Positions 1-5,632 of a stretch of 15,043 bases of DNA are shown here, piece by piece; the first letter of the stretch is position 1, and the number at the start of each line of letters is the position of its first letter. The position numbers and the translations under genes were made by a program. Source of the DNA: an uncultured Mobiluncus sp. GTDB lineage: Bacteria > Actinomycetota > Actinomycetes > Actinomycetales > Actinomycetaceae. Location: positions 1 to 15,043 of the forward strand of contig NZ_CALUCZ010000027.1 in NCBI RefSeq assembly GCF_943914685.1. Reading direction: 5' to 3'. The notes under the pieces were generated by a model. That model made no database searches. It was given only the letters and a program-made list of their open reading frames with translations, and was not told the origin of the DNA.

Positions 1-2
1 GA

Positions 3-671
3 CGTCCGAATCCTTACGGCCGCCCGGGGATGCCAGGAATGCCGGGCATGCCGGGCTATGGGATGCCTGGAATGCCATATGGTCGCCCCGGTATGCCAGG
101 AATGCCAGGAATGCCGGGCTATGGGATGCCCGGAATGCCTTACGGTCGCCCCGGAATGCCGGGAATGCCCGGCCGACCTGGAATGCCGACCTTGTGGAAT
201 CCGCAAGAATCCCGCTCGGCACGCCGCGAAAGCCTGGAACAGGCCGAGGCTCGACAACTCCAAGAGCTCAAAGAAGCCGAACAGAAATTCCACGAGGCCG
301 ATGTTGAAGTTTTGCGTAAGGAACTCGGCGAGGACATCACCGATGAAGAACTGGAGAACATCGACTGGGAAGAGTTCGAATTCGAGGAGTCCTTCACCGA
401 ACGTTTGATTCGCAAGTCCGGGCGTTGGGGCGAAACTTTGCTGATGCTGGGTCAGGCGGCCCGCTGGGCGTTGGTCGTGCTGGTGACCGTCGTGATCGTG
501 GGTATGCTCATCTACGCTCTGGACAAGAACGCCGCGGTGACGTCTGCCTCGGGAACTACGCTAGAGACGGAAGCCACGCTGAGCGCGGCTGCGCTAGACT
601 CTCCAGCCGCCACGTCAGGAGACGGTCTCCTGCCTGATTCCACAACTGAAATGGGGATTTTTTCTGTATGA
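3..671 (+). CDS. Repeat-rich single-pass membrane protein, 5' partial
   Basis: The reading frame is open to the left edge of the window. The first visible codons (R-P-N-P-Y-G-R-P-G) continue the same Pro-Tyr-Gly-Arg-Pro-Gly repeat, so the true start lies upstream and the ATG at 30 is only a repeat methionine. The order is: about 55 residues of Met-Pro-Gly/Pro-Tyr-Gly-Arg repeats (two exact 21-residue units, then a shortened one); a charged, probably helical stretch rich in Glu, Ala and Arg (roughly 60-125 counted from the ATG at 30); one hydrophobic segment (about residues 146-164, ALVVLVTVVIVGMLIYAL); and a Ser/Thr/Ala-rich tail. The repeat half probably faces the cytoplasm, since an Arg-rich stretch precedes the membrane segment. 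It overlaps rsfS by ATGA and is surely co-transcribed with it. In related actinobacteria a poorly conserved membrane protein sits between nadD and rsfS; its function is unknown to me. Confidence 0.8.
   Translation, partial: RPNPYGRPGMPGMPGMPGYGMPGMPYGRPGMPGMPGMPGYGMPGMPYGRPGMPGMPGRPGMPTLWNPQESRSARRESLEQAEARQLQELKEAEQKFHEADVEVLRKELGEDITDEELENIDWEEFEFEESFTERLIRKSGRWGETLLMLGQAARWALVVLVTVVIVGMLIYALDKNAAVTSASGTTLETEATLSAAALDSPAATSGDGLLPDSTTEMGIFSV
30..155 (+). repeat. Tandem 63-bp coding repeat (Met-Pro-Gly units)
   Basis: Two head-to-tail copies of a 63-nt unit (30-92 and 93-155) encode identical 21-residue peptides, MPGMPGMPGYGMPGMPYGRP plus G. A shortened copy follows to about 181, and the tail of another copy precedes position 30. 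The copies differ at synonymous positions (for example CCATAT versus CCTTAC for Pro-Tyr). The peptide is therefore under selection, or the duplication is not recent. Confidence 0.9.
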
Positions 672-1129
672 GCGCTGACGCCAAGTCCATCGAACTCGCC
701 ATAGCAGCAGGTCAAGCAGCAAAATCAAAGAAAGCCACGGAGGTTATTGCCCTGGACGTTTCCGAACGCCTGGTGCTGACCGATATGTTTGTGCTGGCTA
801 CCGGTAATAGCGACCGTCAGGTGCGGGCCATTGTTGATGCTGTTGACGAGGCGATGACGAAAGCTGGCCTAAAGCTGCTGCGTCGTGAGGGTTTGGCCCA
901 GGCTCATTGGGTTTTGCTCGATTACGGGATGATTGTGGTGCATGTCCAGCAAGAGGACGACCGACAGTTTTACGCGTTGGAACGCTTGTGGGCCGATGCG
1001 CCCCTGATTGAGGTGCCCGATTCGGAAGCGCCAGCTGCTCAGAGTGATAGTCCCGCTCCGTCCAGCCCCGCTGTGCAGGCGTCCGAACCCGTCTCTCCGC
1101 TGGACCTCATCGGCGAGGACTTTTCATAA
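668..1129 (+). CDS. rsfS: Ribosomal silencing factor RsfS
   Basis: This is a 153-residue protein of the Iojap/RsfS (DUF143) family. RsfS binds ribosomal protein uL14 on the large subunit and blocks joining to the small subunit when nutrients are scarce. The family core spans about residues 5-116, with the recognisable stretches SERLVLTDMFVLATGNSDRQ, the REGL...HWVLLDYG segment and the VHVQQEDDRQFYALERLW segment. After the core there is a tail of about 35 residues rich in Pro, Ser, Ala and Asp, which is longer than the usual family length of about 105-120. The start codon overlaps the previous stop (ATGA), which suggests translational coupling. The next gene follows after 53 bp with its own Shine-Dalgarno site. 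Confidence 0.95.
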   Translation: MSADAKSIELAIAAGQAAKSKKATEVIALDVSERLVLTDMFVLATGNSDRQVRAIVDAVDEAMTKAGLKLLRREGLAQAHWVLLDYGMIVVHVQQEDDRQFYALERLWADAPLIEVPDSEAPAAQSDSPAPSSPAVQASEPVSPLDLIGEDFS

Positions 1130-1182
1130 CGCTGGCCGGCAGGGACAACAGTAACGGGTCGACCGAACAGGAGGACAGGGCA

Positions 1183-1818
1183 ATGACGAAAACCTTGGTG
1201 ATGTGGCGGCATGGACAAACCGATTACAACAAGCAGCACCGGATTCAGGGACAGATTGACATTCCCCTCAACGAGACGGGGATTGCGCAGGCCAAAGACG
1301 CTGCAGTCGGGTTGGCTCGTTTGCCTTTCACAAGGGTGGTCTCCTCACCTTTGGGCCGCGCCCTCGACACTGCCCACGCGCTGGCCGACCGGCTCGGCTT
1401 GCCCGTCGAAGTCGACGAACGCCTGATGGAACGCGCTTTTGGGGCTTGGGAAGGGCTCAACGCCACGGAAATCAAGGCGGGCTGGCCTGATGATTTCACC
1501 TCGTGGCGCGATTTTGGCGACCCTGACCCAGCGACTACCAACGTGGAGCCACGCCGCGAGGTTGGACTGCGAGTGTCTCAGGCTTACCGCGATTGGGCTG
1601 ACAAAATTGCTGATGGCGAAACGATTTTGTTCGTCTCCCACGGATCTGCCACCTCGCAGGGAATCGTGACTTTGCTGGGACACGACCCGGCCCAGTGGCA
1701 TGGGCTGCGCGGTTTGGACAACTGCCATTGGGCGGTGATTCAGTCCGAGCATCGCGAGCCGTACTGGCGGATTGATTCGTATAACGTGGGCGTGTCGGAC
1801 ACTGCGATCAATGCTTAG
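1183..1818 (+). CDS. Histidine phosphatase (phosphoglycerate mutase-like)
   Basis: This 211-residue protein belongs to the histidine phosphatase (branch 1) superfamily. The catalytic RHG signature is at residues 9-11 (MWRHGQTDYN, phospho-accepting His10). Arg59 (SSPLGRA), Glu83 (LMERAFG) and the second catalytic His153 (FVSHGSATS) complete the active site. The start at 1183 has a GGAGGA Shine-Dalgarno site about 8 bases upstream. By gene order it corresponds to Rv2419c of Mycobacterium tuberculosis (glucosyl-3-phosphoglycerate phosphatase GpgP), next to rsfS and nadD. The exact substrate cannot be read from sequence, and a broad-specificity sugar-phosphate phosphatase is equally possible, so no symbol is given. 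It is the last core gene before the accessory region. Confidence 0.9.
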   Translation: MTKTLVMWRHGQTDYNKQHRIQGQIDIPLNETGIAQAKDAAVGLARLPFTRVVSSPLGRALDTAHALADRLGLPVEVDERLMERAFGAWEGLNATEIKAGWPDDFTSWRDFGDPDPATTNVEPRREVGLRVSQAYRDWADKIADGETILFVSHGSATSQGIVTLLGHDPAQWHGLRGLDNCHWAVIQSEHREPYWRIDSYNVGVSDTAINA

Positions 1819-2029
1819 TCGGCCGGGTAACTGGCCTGGTTGCAGGGTATTTCATACTGTAGAAATGAGCGATATCTCCAAGGTTGTGTTCTTCCACGAG
1901 GTTAGGTGAAACCCGGTACGCTTCCGGGAGACGCTGCTCACTCCGGGCGACCGGGCGCAGCCCTCTCGAGGTTCGAGCCCTTGACCGCTTCCCCGCCAAA
2001 GAAATCCCGAACCCTTCAGAACCGAGCCC
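1819..2029. other. Non-coding gap with GC-rich hairpins
   Basis: No convincing gene. Just after the phosphatase stop a 4-bp hairpin (GGCC/GGCC, near 1823-1838) lacks a T-run and is at best a weak terminator. A perfect hairpin CCCGG-TACGCTT-CCGGG lies at 1912-1928, followed by further GGGC/GCCC pairing around 1945-1963. At 1967-1983 there is a T-arm-like stem-loop (CGAGG-TTCGAGC-CCTTG) with GCCA at 1995-1998, but no matching 5' half of a tRNA. Two short ORFs on the opposite strand are not supported. Confidence 0.5.
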
Positions 2030-2058
2030 TTTACCAAATCGCGGAATCGTCCTAAAAT
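2030..2058 (+). promoter_or_regulatory. Sigma-70-type promoter of the toxin-antitoxin pair
   Basis: A -35 box TTTACC (2030-2035) and a -10 box TAAAAT (2053-2058) are separated by exactly 17 bases. They match the TTGACA/TATAAT consensus at 4 of 6 and 5 of 6 positions. Transcription would start near 2065, about 55 bases before the antitoxin start. Confidence 0.6.
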
Positions 2059-2061
2059 AAT

Positions 2062-2079
2062 AAGTAAGGAAAGTAAGGA
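2062..2079 (+). promoter_or_regulatory. Tandem 9-bp repeat, likely antitoxin operator
   Basis: AAGTAAGGA occurs twice without a gap (2062-2070, 2071-2079), just downstream of the -10 box and across the predicted transcription start. AbrB/MazE-type antitoxins commonly repress their own promoter by binding repeats at this position. Assigning this repeat as the operator is inference. Confidence 0.45.
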
Positions 2080-2118
2080 ATCCCGTGATAACCTATATCC
2101 CGAAGAAAGGTGCGAATC

Positions 2119-2400
2119 ATGGAGCTGGCAAAGATTACTTCAAAGGGTCAAATTACCATCCCGGTTTCGGTTCGCCGTAAACTCGGGGTTAAAGACGGCG
2201 ACAAAGTACTGTTCCTTGACGAGGGCCAGGGCGTAGTCATGGTCAACGCCTCGGTACAAGCCCTTATCGAGGCCCAGGCCGACTTCGCTGGTGTAGCCGA
2301 CCGGCTCGGCATCAAGACCGAGCAAGATGTTGTGGACATGGTCAAAGAAGTTCGCCGCGAACGTGCCGCTGAAAGCGCCACAGTAAGAGCAACCAAATGA
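2119..2400 (+). CDS. AbrB/SpoVT-type antitoxin
   Basis: This 93-residue protein opens with a swapped-hairpin AbrB DNA-binding domain (residues 1-45: AKITSKGQITIPVSVRRKLG, then KDGDKVLF). This fold is typical of MazE/AbrB/VapB-like antitoxins, which bind operator DNA as dimers. The C-terminal half (about 46-93) is a helical, charged tail that probably wraps the toxin. I chose ATG 2119 because AAGAAAGG lies 8 bases upstream. A GTG at 2110 is in frame, but it abuts that same ribosome-binding site and would have none of its own. The stop overlaps the toxin start (ATGA), as usual for a co-translated pair. Expected role: neutralise the PIN toxin and repress the operon. Confidence 0.88.
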   Translation: MELAKITSKGQITIPVSVRRKLGVKDGDKVLFLDEGQGVVMVNASVQALIEAQADFAGVADRLGIKTEQDVVDMVKEVRRERAAESATVRATK

Positions 2401-2825
2401 GGATAATGCTGGACACCAATGTCCTCATCTCGATGATTTTCTTTCAAACCTCGCGGTTTCGCGACATGGTGCGATTCATTACCGAGGCACACCAGATGGT
2501 TATTCCGTCTTATGTAATCGATGAACTCACGGAGGTCGCCCTACGTAAGTTTCCGGACAAGACGGAAAGCTTGGATTACTTCCTGGAGAGGCTCAGCTAC
2601 GAGCTAACCTACACGCCGCTGCACATCCCGAAGGACTTGTTTGCGATTCGTGACCCCAACGACTACCCAGTTCTGTATTGCGCGACGCATGACGACATCG
2701 ACATCCTGATTACCGGCGATAAAGACTTCGAGGACCTTGGCATAGAGCGCCCCGAAATCATGACCCCAACGGAGTTCATCGAGCAGTACCTGAGCGAACC
2801 AATTCTTGGACAATCTGAATTTTGA
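2397..2825 (+). CDS. PIN-domain toxin (VapC-like ribonuclease)
   Basis: This 142-residue PIN-domain protein resembles the COG1569 'toxin component, PIN family' group. The metal-binding acidic residues expected of a PIN RNase are visible: Asp6 (MLDTNVLIS), Glu43 (VIDELTE), Asp86 (IRDPNDYPVL) and Asp108 with Asp110 (LITGDKDFE). Such toxins are Mg2+-dependent endoribonucleases that cut tRNA, rRNA or mRNA and are held inactive by the antitoxin encoded just upstream. The start overlaps the antitoxin stop. A second in-frame ATG at 2406 is possible but poorly spaced from any ribosome-binding site. No key residue is missing, so the pair looks functional. Confidence 0.88.
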   Translation: MRIMLDTNVLISMIFFQTSRFRDMVRFITEAHQMVIPSYVIDELTEVALRKFPDKTESLDYFLERLSYELTYTPLHIPKDLFAIRDPNDYPVLYCATHDDIDILITGDKDFEDLGIERPEIMTPTEFIEQYLSEPILGQSEF

Positions 2826-2834
2826 AAGACAAGC

Positions 2835-2849
2835 AGACCGCTGTGGTCT
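2835..2849 (+). other. Small hairpin after the toxin gene
   Basis: A perfect 5-bp stem with a 5-base loop, AGACC-GCTGT-GGTCT, lies 10 bases after the toxin stop. There is no T-run, so it is not a classical intrinsic terminator. It may only mark the 3' end of the transcript. Confidence 0.25.
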
Positions 2850-3031
2850 TGGCCGCGTGTCGGGAACCGTCCGGTCCTTGAACTTCGAATTGTTTGACGA
2901 TTCCGCACAACCCCCGCCCCCAATCACCGAGCGGGATTACTGACGCAAACGCGGTGCACGCTTTACAGGTCGGAACACCGGTAAAAAATAGGGAAAAGTT
3001 ACACAATTGCAGGGAAAGATTGGAGCAGATA

Positions 3032-3658
3032 ATGAACATAGTCGGAGGGGAGATTGCTCAATACGGGCTTACGCGATGGTGGATGACGCTCACGGATAGG
3101 GAGCGAACCCTGCTACTCACAAATTACAACCCTACGTACGTCGGCACGTTTGGCGGGCATGTGTTGGTTGAGGGGCAGTTAGGGAAGCAATCGCACGACA
3201 CACCTGCAGGTTTCCTGATGACGCTGGCAAGCTGGCTACACAAGACAGAGGCGGACGAAAAGGCATTGGCTGTAAACATAGCGAATTTGGCGTGGGAAAT
3301 GCGGGACGTGACGGAGCCAGTAAAAAAATCACGACTGGTTTTAGCACAGCATTTCGCGTTAGGCAGAATGTGCGACTTTTTCTATACGTTGCGCGATGAT
3401 ACAGCGTATACGGGGCGATGGCTGCAATGTGCCCAGTTACAGATTGAAATGGAAGGTAAGTCGCGAGCCGCGTTTAAGCGTGAGAGTGTCGGGTTGCCCG
3501 AACATCACGGGTATAAACGCATGGCGATAGTACTGGAGAAGGAAAGACGCTACGATGATGCTTTGAAGGTGATTCGTGAGGCACGCCGTAAAGGCTGGGC
3601 TGGAGATTGGGATAAGCGCGAGCAGCGGATAGCTGAACGTTTGTCAAAGACGAAATAG
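3032..3658 (+). CDS. Uncharacterised 208-aa protein
   Basis: I do not recognise the family. The frame is open from a TTG at 2894. ATG 3032 is the better start, because GGAG lies 6 bases upstream and the sequence before it translates to a Pro/Asn-rich stretch that looks non-coding. Residues 1-45 contain aromatic and charged clusters (YGLTRWWMTLTDRERTLLL). The middle is helical. The C-terminal segment (about 158-190: HHGYKRMAIVLEKERRYDDA, then LKVIREARRKGW) resembles one tetratricopeptide-type helical hairpin. No signal peptide or membrane segment is seen. It stands alone, 206 bases after the toxin gene and convergent with the defence operon. It is probably an accessory gene acquired by transfer. 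Confidence 0.65.
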   Translation: MNIVGGEIAQYGLTRWWMTLTDRERTLLLTNYNPTYVGTFGGHVLVEGQLGKQSHDTPAGFLMTLASWLHKTEADEKALAVNIANLAWEMRDVTEPVKKSRLVLAQHFALGRMCDFFYTLRDDTAYTGRWLQCAQLQIEMEGKSRAAFKRESVGLPEHHGYKRMAIVLEKERRYDDALKVIREARRKGWAGDWDKREQRIAERLSKTK

Positions 3659-3696
3659 TGGGTCGATGTCGTCACACAGCTGCTACGCACCCATCG

Positions 3697-3885
3697 TCAC
3701 CATTCCATCTCTACCGGCTCGTTTGCCCCGTATTCCAAGTGCAGTTCCACGGCTCGTGCAAGCAGGATTTCTTTGCCCCGCTTCTCAAGACCGTCCCATT
3801 CTGCATGCTTATCCTCCGTATCCAGCATCCAAGCGGCAACGTCTTCCGGCACTTCAACTGTCAACTTCTTACTCCTAAAAGACAT
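3697..3885 (-). CDS. Small 62-aa protein, possibly antitoxin-like
   Basis: This short acidic/basic protein starts MSFRSKKLTVEVPEDVAAWM. A basic N-terminus, a short beta-type stretch (KKLTVEV), 'PEDVAAW' and two helices recall ribbon-helix-helix regulators and antitoxins. The match is only a resemblance, and no partner toxin is adjacent. ATG 3885 is the only possible start, because an in-frame TGA lies two codons upstream. No clear Shine-Dalgarno site precedes it. It begins 20 bases after the stop of the AlbA_2 gene, so it would be the last gene of the minus-strand operon. The following gene (3032-3658) is convergent. Confidence 0.6.
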   Translation of the reverse strand: MSFRSKKLTVEVPEDVAAWMLDTEDKHAEWDGLEKRGKEILLARAVELHLEYGANEPVEMEW

Positions 3886-3887
3886 TG

Positions 3888-3932
3888 ATCAAGATTAAGG
3901 TACTATCACCTGCCCAAATCAATCTTAAGGTA
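3888..3932. repeat. Pair of near-identical 15-bp direct repeats
   Basis: ATCAAGATTAAGGTA (3888-3902) and ATCAATCTTAAGGTA (3918-3932) differ at two positions and begin exactly 30 bp apart. They lie over the end of the AlbA_2 gene and the start region of the 62-aa gene. They could be operator half-sites for an internal promoter or a chance duplication. Confidence 0.4.
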
Positions 3933-5366
3933 TTCTACAATCCGGTCGTGAGGAGTTGCCCACCAGTTTCCCACGGTGTCGGCGGCTCTCATTGCAAGCC
4001 GGTAAGCACTTTCAACTGCATCCTGAATTTGCTTTTCATCTTCTATGCCAGTAATTTCGTGGCGCATCTTTTCGTTCGAAATGAAGGAAAACATGAACGG
4101 GTCAACGCGTTCTTCGTTAAAAGCCCCACACGCTGGGTATCCAGTATCAAAGCTCTGGGTTCGGTCCACGTTTTGGATAATGACTTGGGCAAAGTCAAAC
4201 CAGCATAAAGAGTTGAGCAAAACATCGTCTAAGGGGATTTCGTCTGTCGGTAGTTCTCCCTTTACGTCGGGTCTTAGCTCCGGCACATTGGCGCAAAGAC
4301 CATGTGCCAGGTTTATCATCAAGCCGGTTGCCTTGGCGGGGAACAGGTTACTCCTTGAAGCCTTTACTTGCCCTTCACGAATCCAAGAATGGTAATTACG
4401 CTTGTCCTCAGCGCGCCCAAGAACTAAGCCTCTCAGCAGTTCCCACCTCTTGAACCGCACGACCGAGGCGCCAATGATGTAGATGGACACAATTACGTCC
4501 AACTTATTCTGCGCGTCTTGACTAGATACGTACAGCTCGTGAAGCGAATCAATAACGCTGCTGAATAGCTCATCCTGTTGGTACACCAACGCCTGAACGG
4601 CAATAAGCGTGATGGGTACAATCTTTTCCTCTGAAGCTGCCGAATTCTTCAATTGCGCAAGGAACAAATTGATTGCGCCTAAATCTCGTTCTCTGAAATT
4701 CGCTGACAACGCGTCTGCCAAGGCAGACAAGGGAAGATTCACATCCAGAGGGATCGAAACGCCTGACTTCGTCGTCAGACCTTTGCTACTAGCAAGCATG
4801 GAAAGAATGGCATCAATATCTTTTCTTGTGTTCTCCCGTACCACTTCGTCGTGCCGGTCTAACAGAGCAGCCCAGTGCGCATAGCGTACCCTAACGTTCT
4901 TTGACCCCTCTCTTGTATAAATCTCGCCTTCATGTAACACGGTTTCCGTCTTCCCATTTTCCTTTTGGTAACTTCCTTGCTTGCTAATGGGAATCGGTAA
5001 GTACGGCTCCTTCGCCTGCACTGCAATAATGGCTACATCCCTGCCATTAAGCCGATGGACTTGACTGCGAATTTCTATGGGAGCCTCAAGGTAACCAGAG
5101 ACCTTGTCAAGCAGTTTTGCACTGTCGAACTGGGCGGGGTCAATGAAAATGGGCTCCTTGGGCCAATTTCCATTACTTTCAACACCGACAACTATGTGAC
5201 CACCTGGATGGGAATTGGCCATTGCCACAACGTCTTTCACAAATTCCAGCGCGGCTTTTTTGTTGGAGAAGTCAATTTCTCTTTTGTAATCCAGATGCTC
5301 GTACTCACCCTGTCCACGCAATACCTGAACCATTTCCACGTCAACCCGTGGTTCCCACGTATCCAT
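3906..5366 (-). CDS. AlbA_2 (Schlafen-type) domain protein
   Basis: This is a 486-residue protein. The N-terminal ~165 residues match the AlbA_2 / Schlafen AAA-4 fold: the E-x-x-x-L-[DE]-[YF]-K motif (EYEHLDYKREIDFS, 21-34), AMANSHPGGHIVVGV (48-62) and an Arg-Glu-Gly-Ser segment (about 152-159). This domain occurs in bacterial transcription regulators and in defence islands, where it is thought to bind or cut nucleic acid. It is often mis-annotated as an ATP-binding protein, and no Walker A motif is visible here. Residues ~170-486 form a long helical region that I do not recognise. The start is supported by GGAG 8 bases upstream. It lies 17 bases downstream of the small interrupted ORF and continues the helicase-methyltransferase operon. 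Probably an accessory or effector factor. Confidence 0.8.
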   Translation of the reverse strand: MDTWEPRVDVEMVQVLRGQGEYEHLDYKREIDFSNKKAALEFVKDVVAMANSHPGGHIVVGVESNGNWPKEPIFIDPAQFDSAKLLDKVSGYLEAPIEIRSQVHRLNGRDVAIIAVQAKEPYLPIPISKQGSYQKENGKTETVLHEGEIYTREGSKNVRVRYAHWAALLDRHDEVVRENTRKDIDAILSMLASSKGLTTKSGVSIPLDVNLPLSALADALSANFRERDLGAINLFLAQLKNSAASEEKIVPITLIAVQALVYQQDELFSSVIDSLHELYVSSQDAQNKLDVIVSIYIIGASVVRFKRWELLRGLVLGRAEDKRNYHSWIREGQVKASRSNLFPAKATGLMINLAHGLCANVPELRPDVKGELPTDEIPLDDVLLNSLCWFDFAQVIIQNVDRTQSFDTGYPACGAFNEERVDPFMFSFISNEKMRHEITGIEDEKQIQDAVESAYRLAMRAADTVGNWWATPHDRIVEYLKIDLGR

Positions 5367-5383
5367 ATGTTTTTCTCCACTCC

Positions 5384-5632
5384 CTAATCGGAATCTTCCT
5401 CGTCTTCGTAGCCGCTAAACTTTTCATACAGCATTGTCTCAACCAGCATTTCTTTATCCGCTTCCCTCGCCTGTGCCCAGTCGTAATTGGCGTCAATCGC
5501 CGTAATGTATTTCAAACCTCTTCATGTCCATCTCGTCGTCAATCGTGGCTCTGGTATTCTTGCTTGGGCTTTCCGTTTTGCGCCGTTATGTGGTTTCTTG
5601 TCGCGATTTACAAGCTTTATTTTTACTTTCAA
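5384..5632 (-). pseudogene. Small ORF overlapping MTase end, in-frame TGA
   Basis: Reading from a TTG at 5632 (GGGGAG 4 bases upstream), one frame runs to a TAG at 5384-5386, broken only by TGA at 5522-5524 (codon 37). The first part is strongly basic (KLVNRDKKPHNGAKRKAQAR). The second part is clearly protein-like and ends acidic (GLKYITAIDANYDWAQAREA ... EKFSGYEDEEDSD). The first 47 bases overlap the methyltransferase 3' end in another frame, as in coupled operon genes. Just before the TGA, a different frame gives a plausible peptide (ATIDDEMDMKRF), so two compensating indels are an alternative to a single nonsense change. The intact ancestor would be an ~80-residue protein placed between the methyltransferase and AlbA_2 genes. 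A shorter product could start at TTG 5515 (43 aa). Function unknown. Confidence 0.55.

Noticed and set aside
1967..1998. tRNA (including selenocysteine tRNA)
   Set aside because: Only a T-arm-like stem and GCCA are present. The distance to GCCA is three bases too long for tRNA-Sec, and no complementary 5' acceptor strand exists upstream.
1808..2037. Two minus-strand ORFs of 61-63 codons in the gap
   Set aside because: They overlap each other and the GC-rich hairpins, have no ribosome-binding site and end in unrelated sequence.
2894..3031. N-terminal extension of the 208-aa protein from TTG 2894
   Set aside because: TTG has no ribosome-binding site, the added 46 residues look non-coding, and ATG 3032 has GGAG at good spacing.
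5522..5524. TGA as a selenocysteine codon
   Set aside because: No selenocysteine insertion hairpin was recognised after it, and the protein context gives no redox motif. A mutation or sequencing error is simpler.
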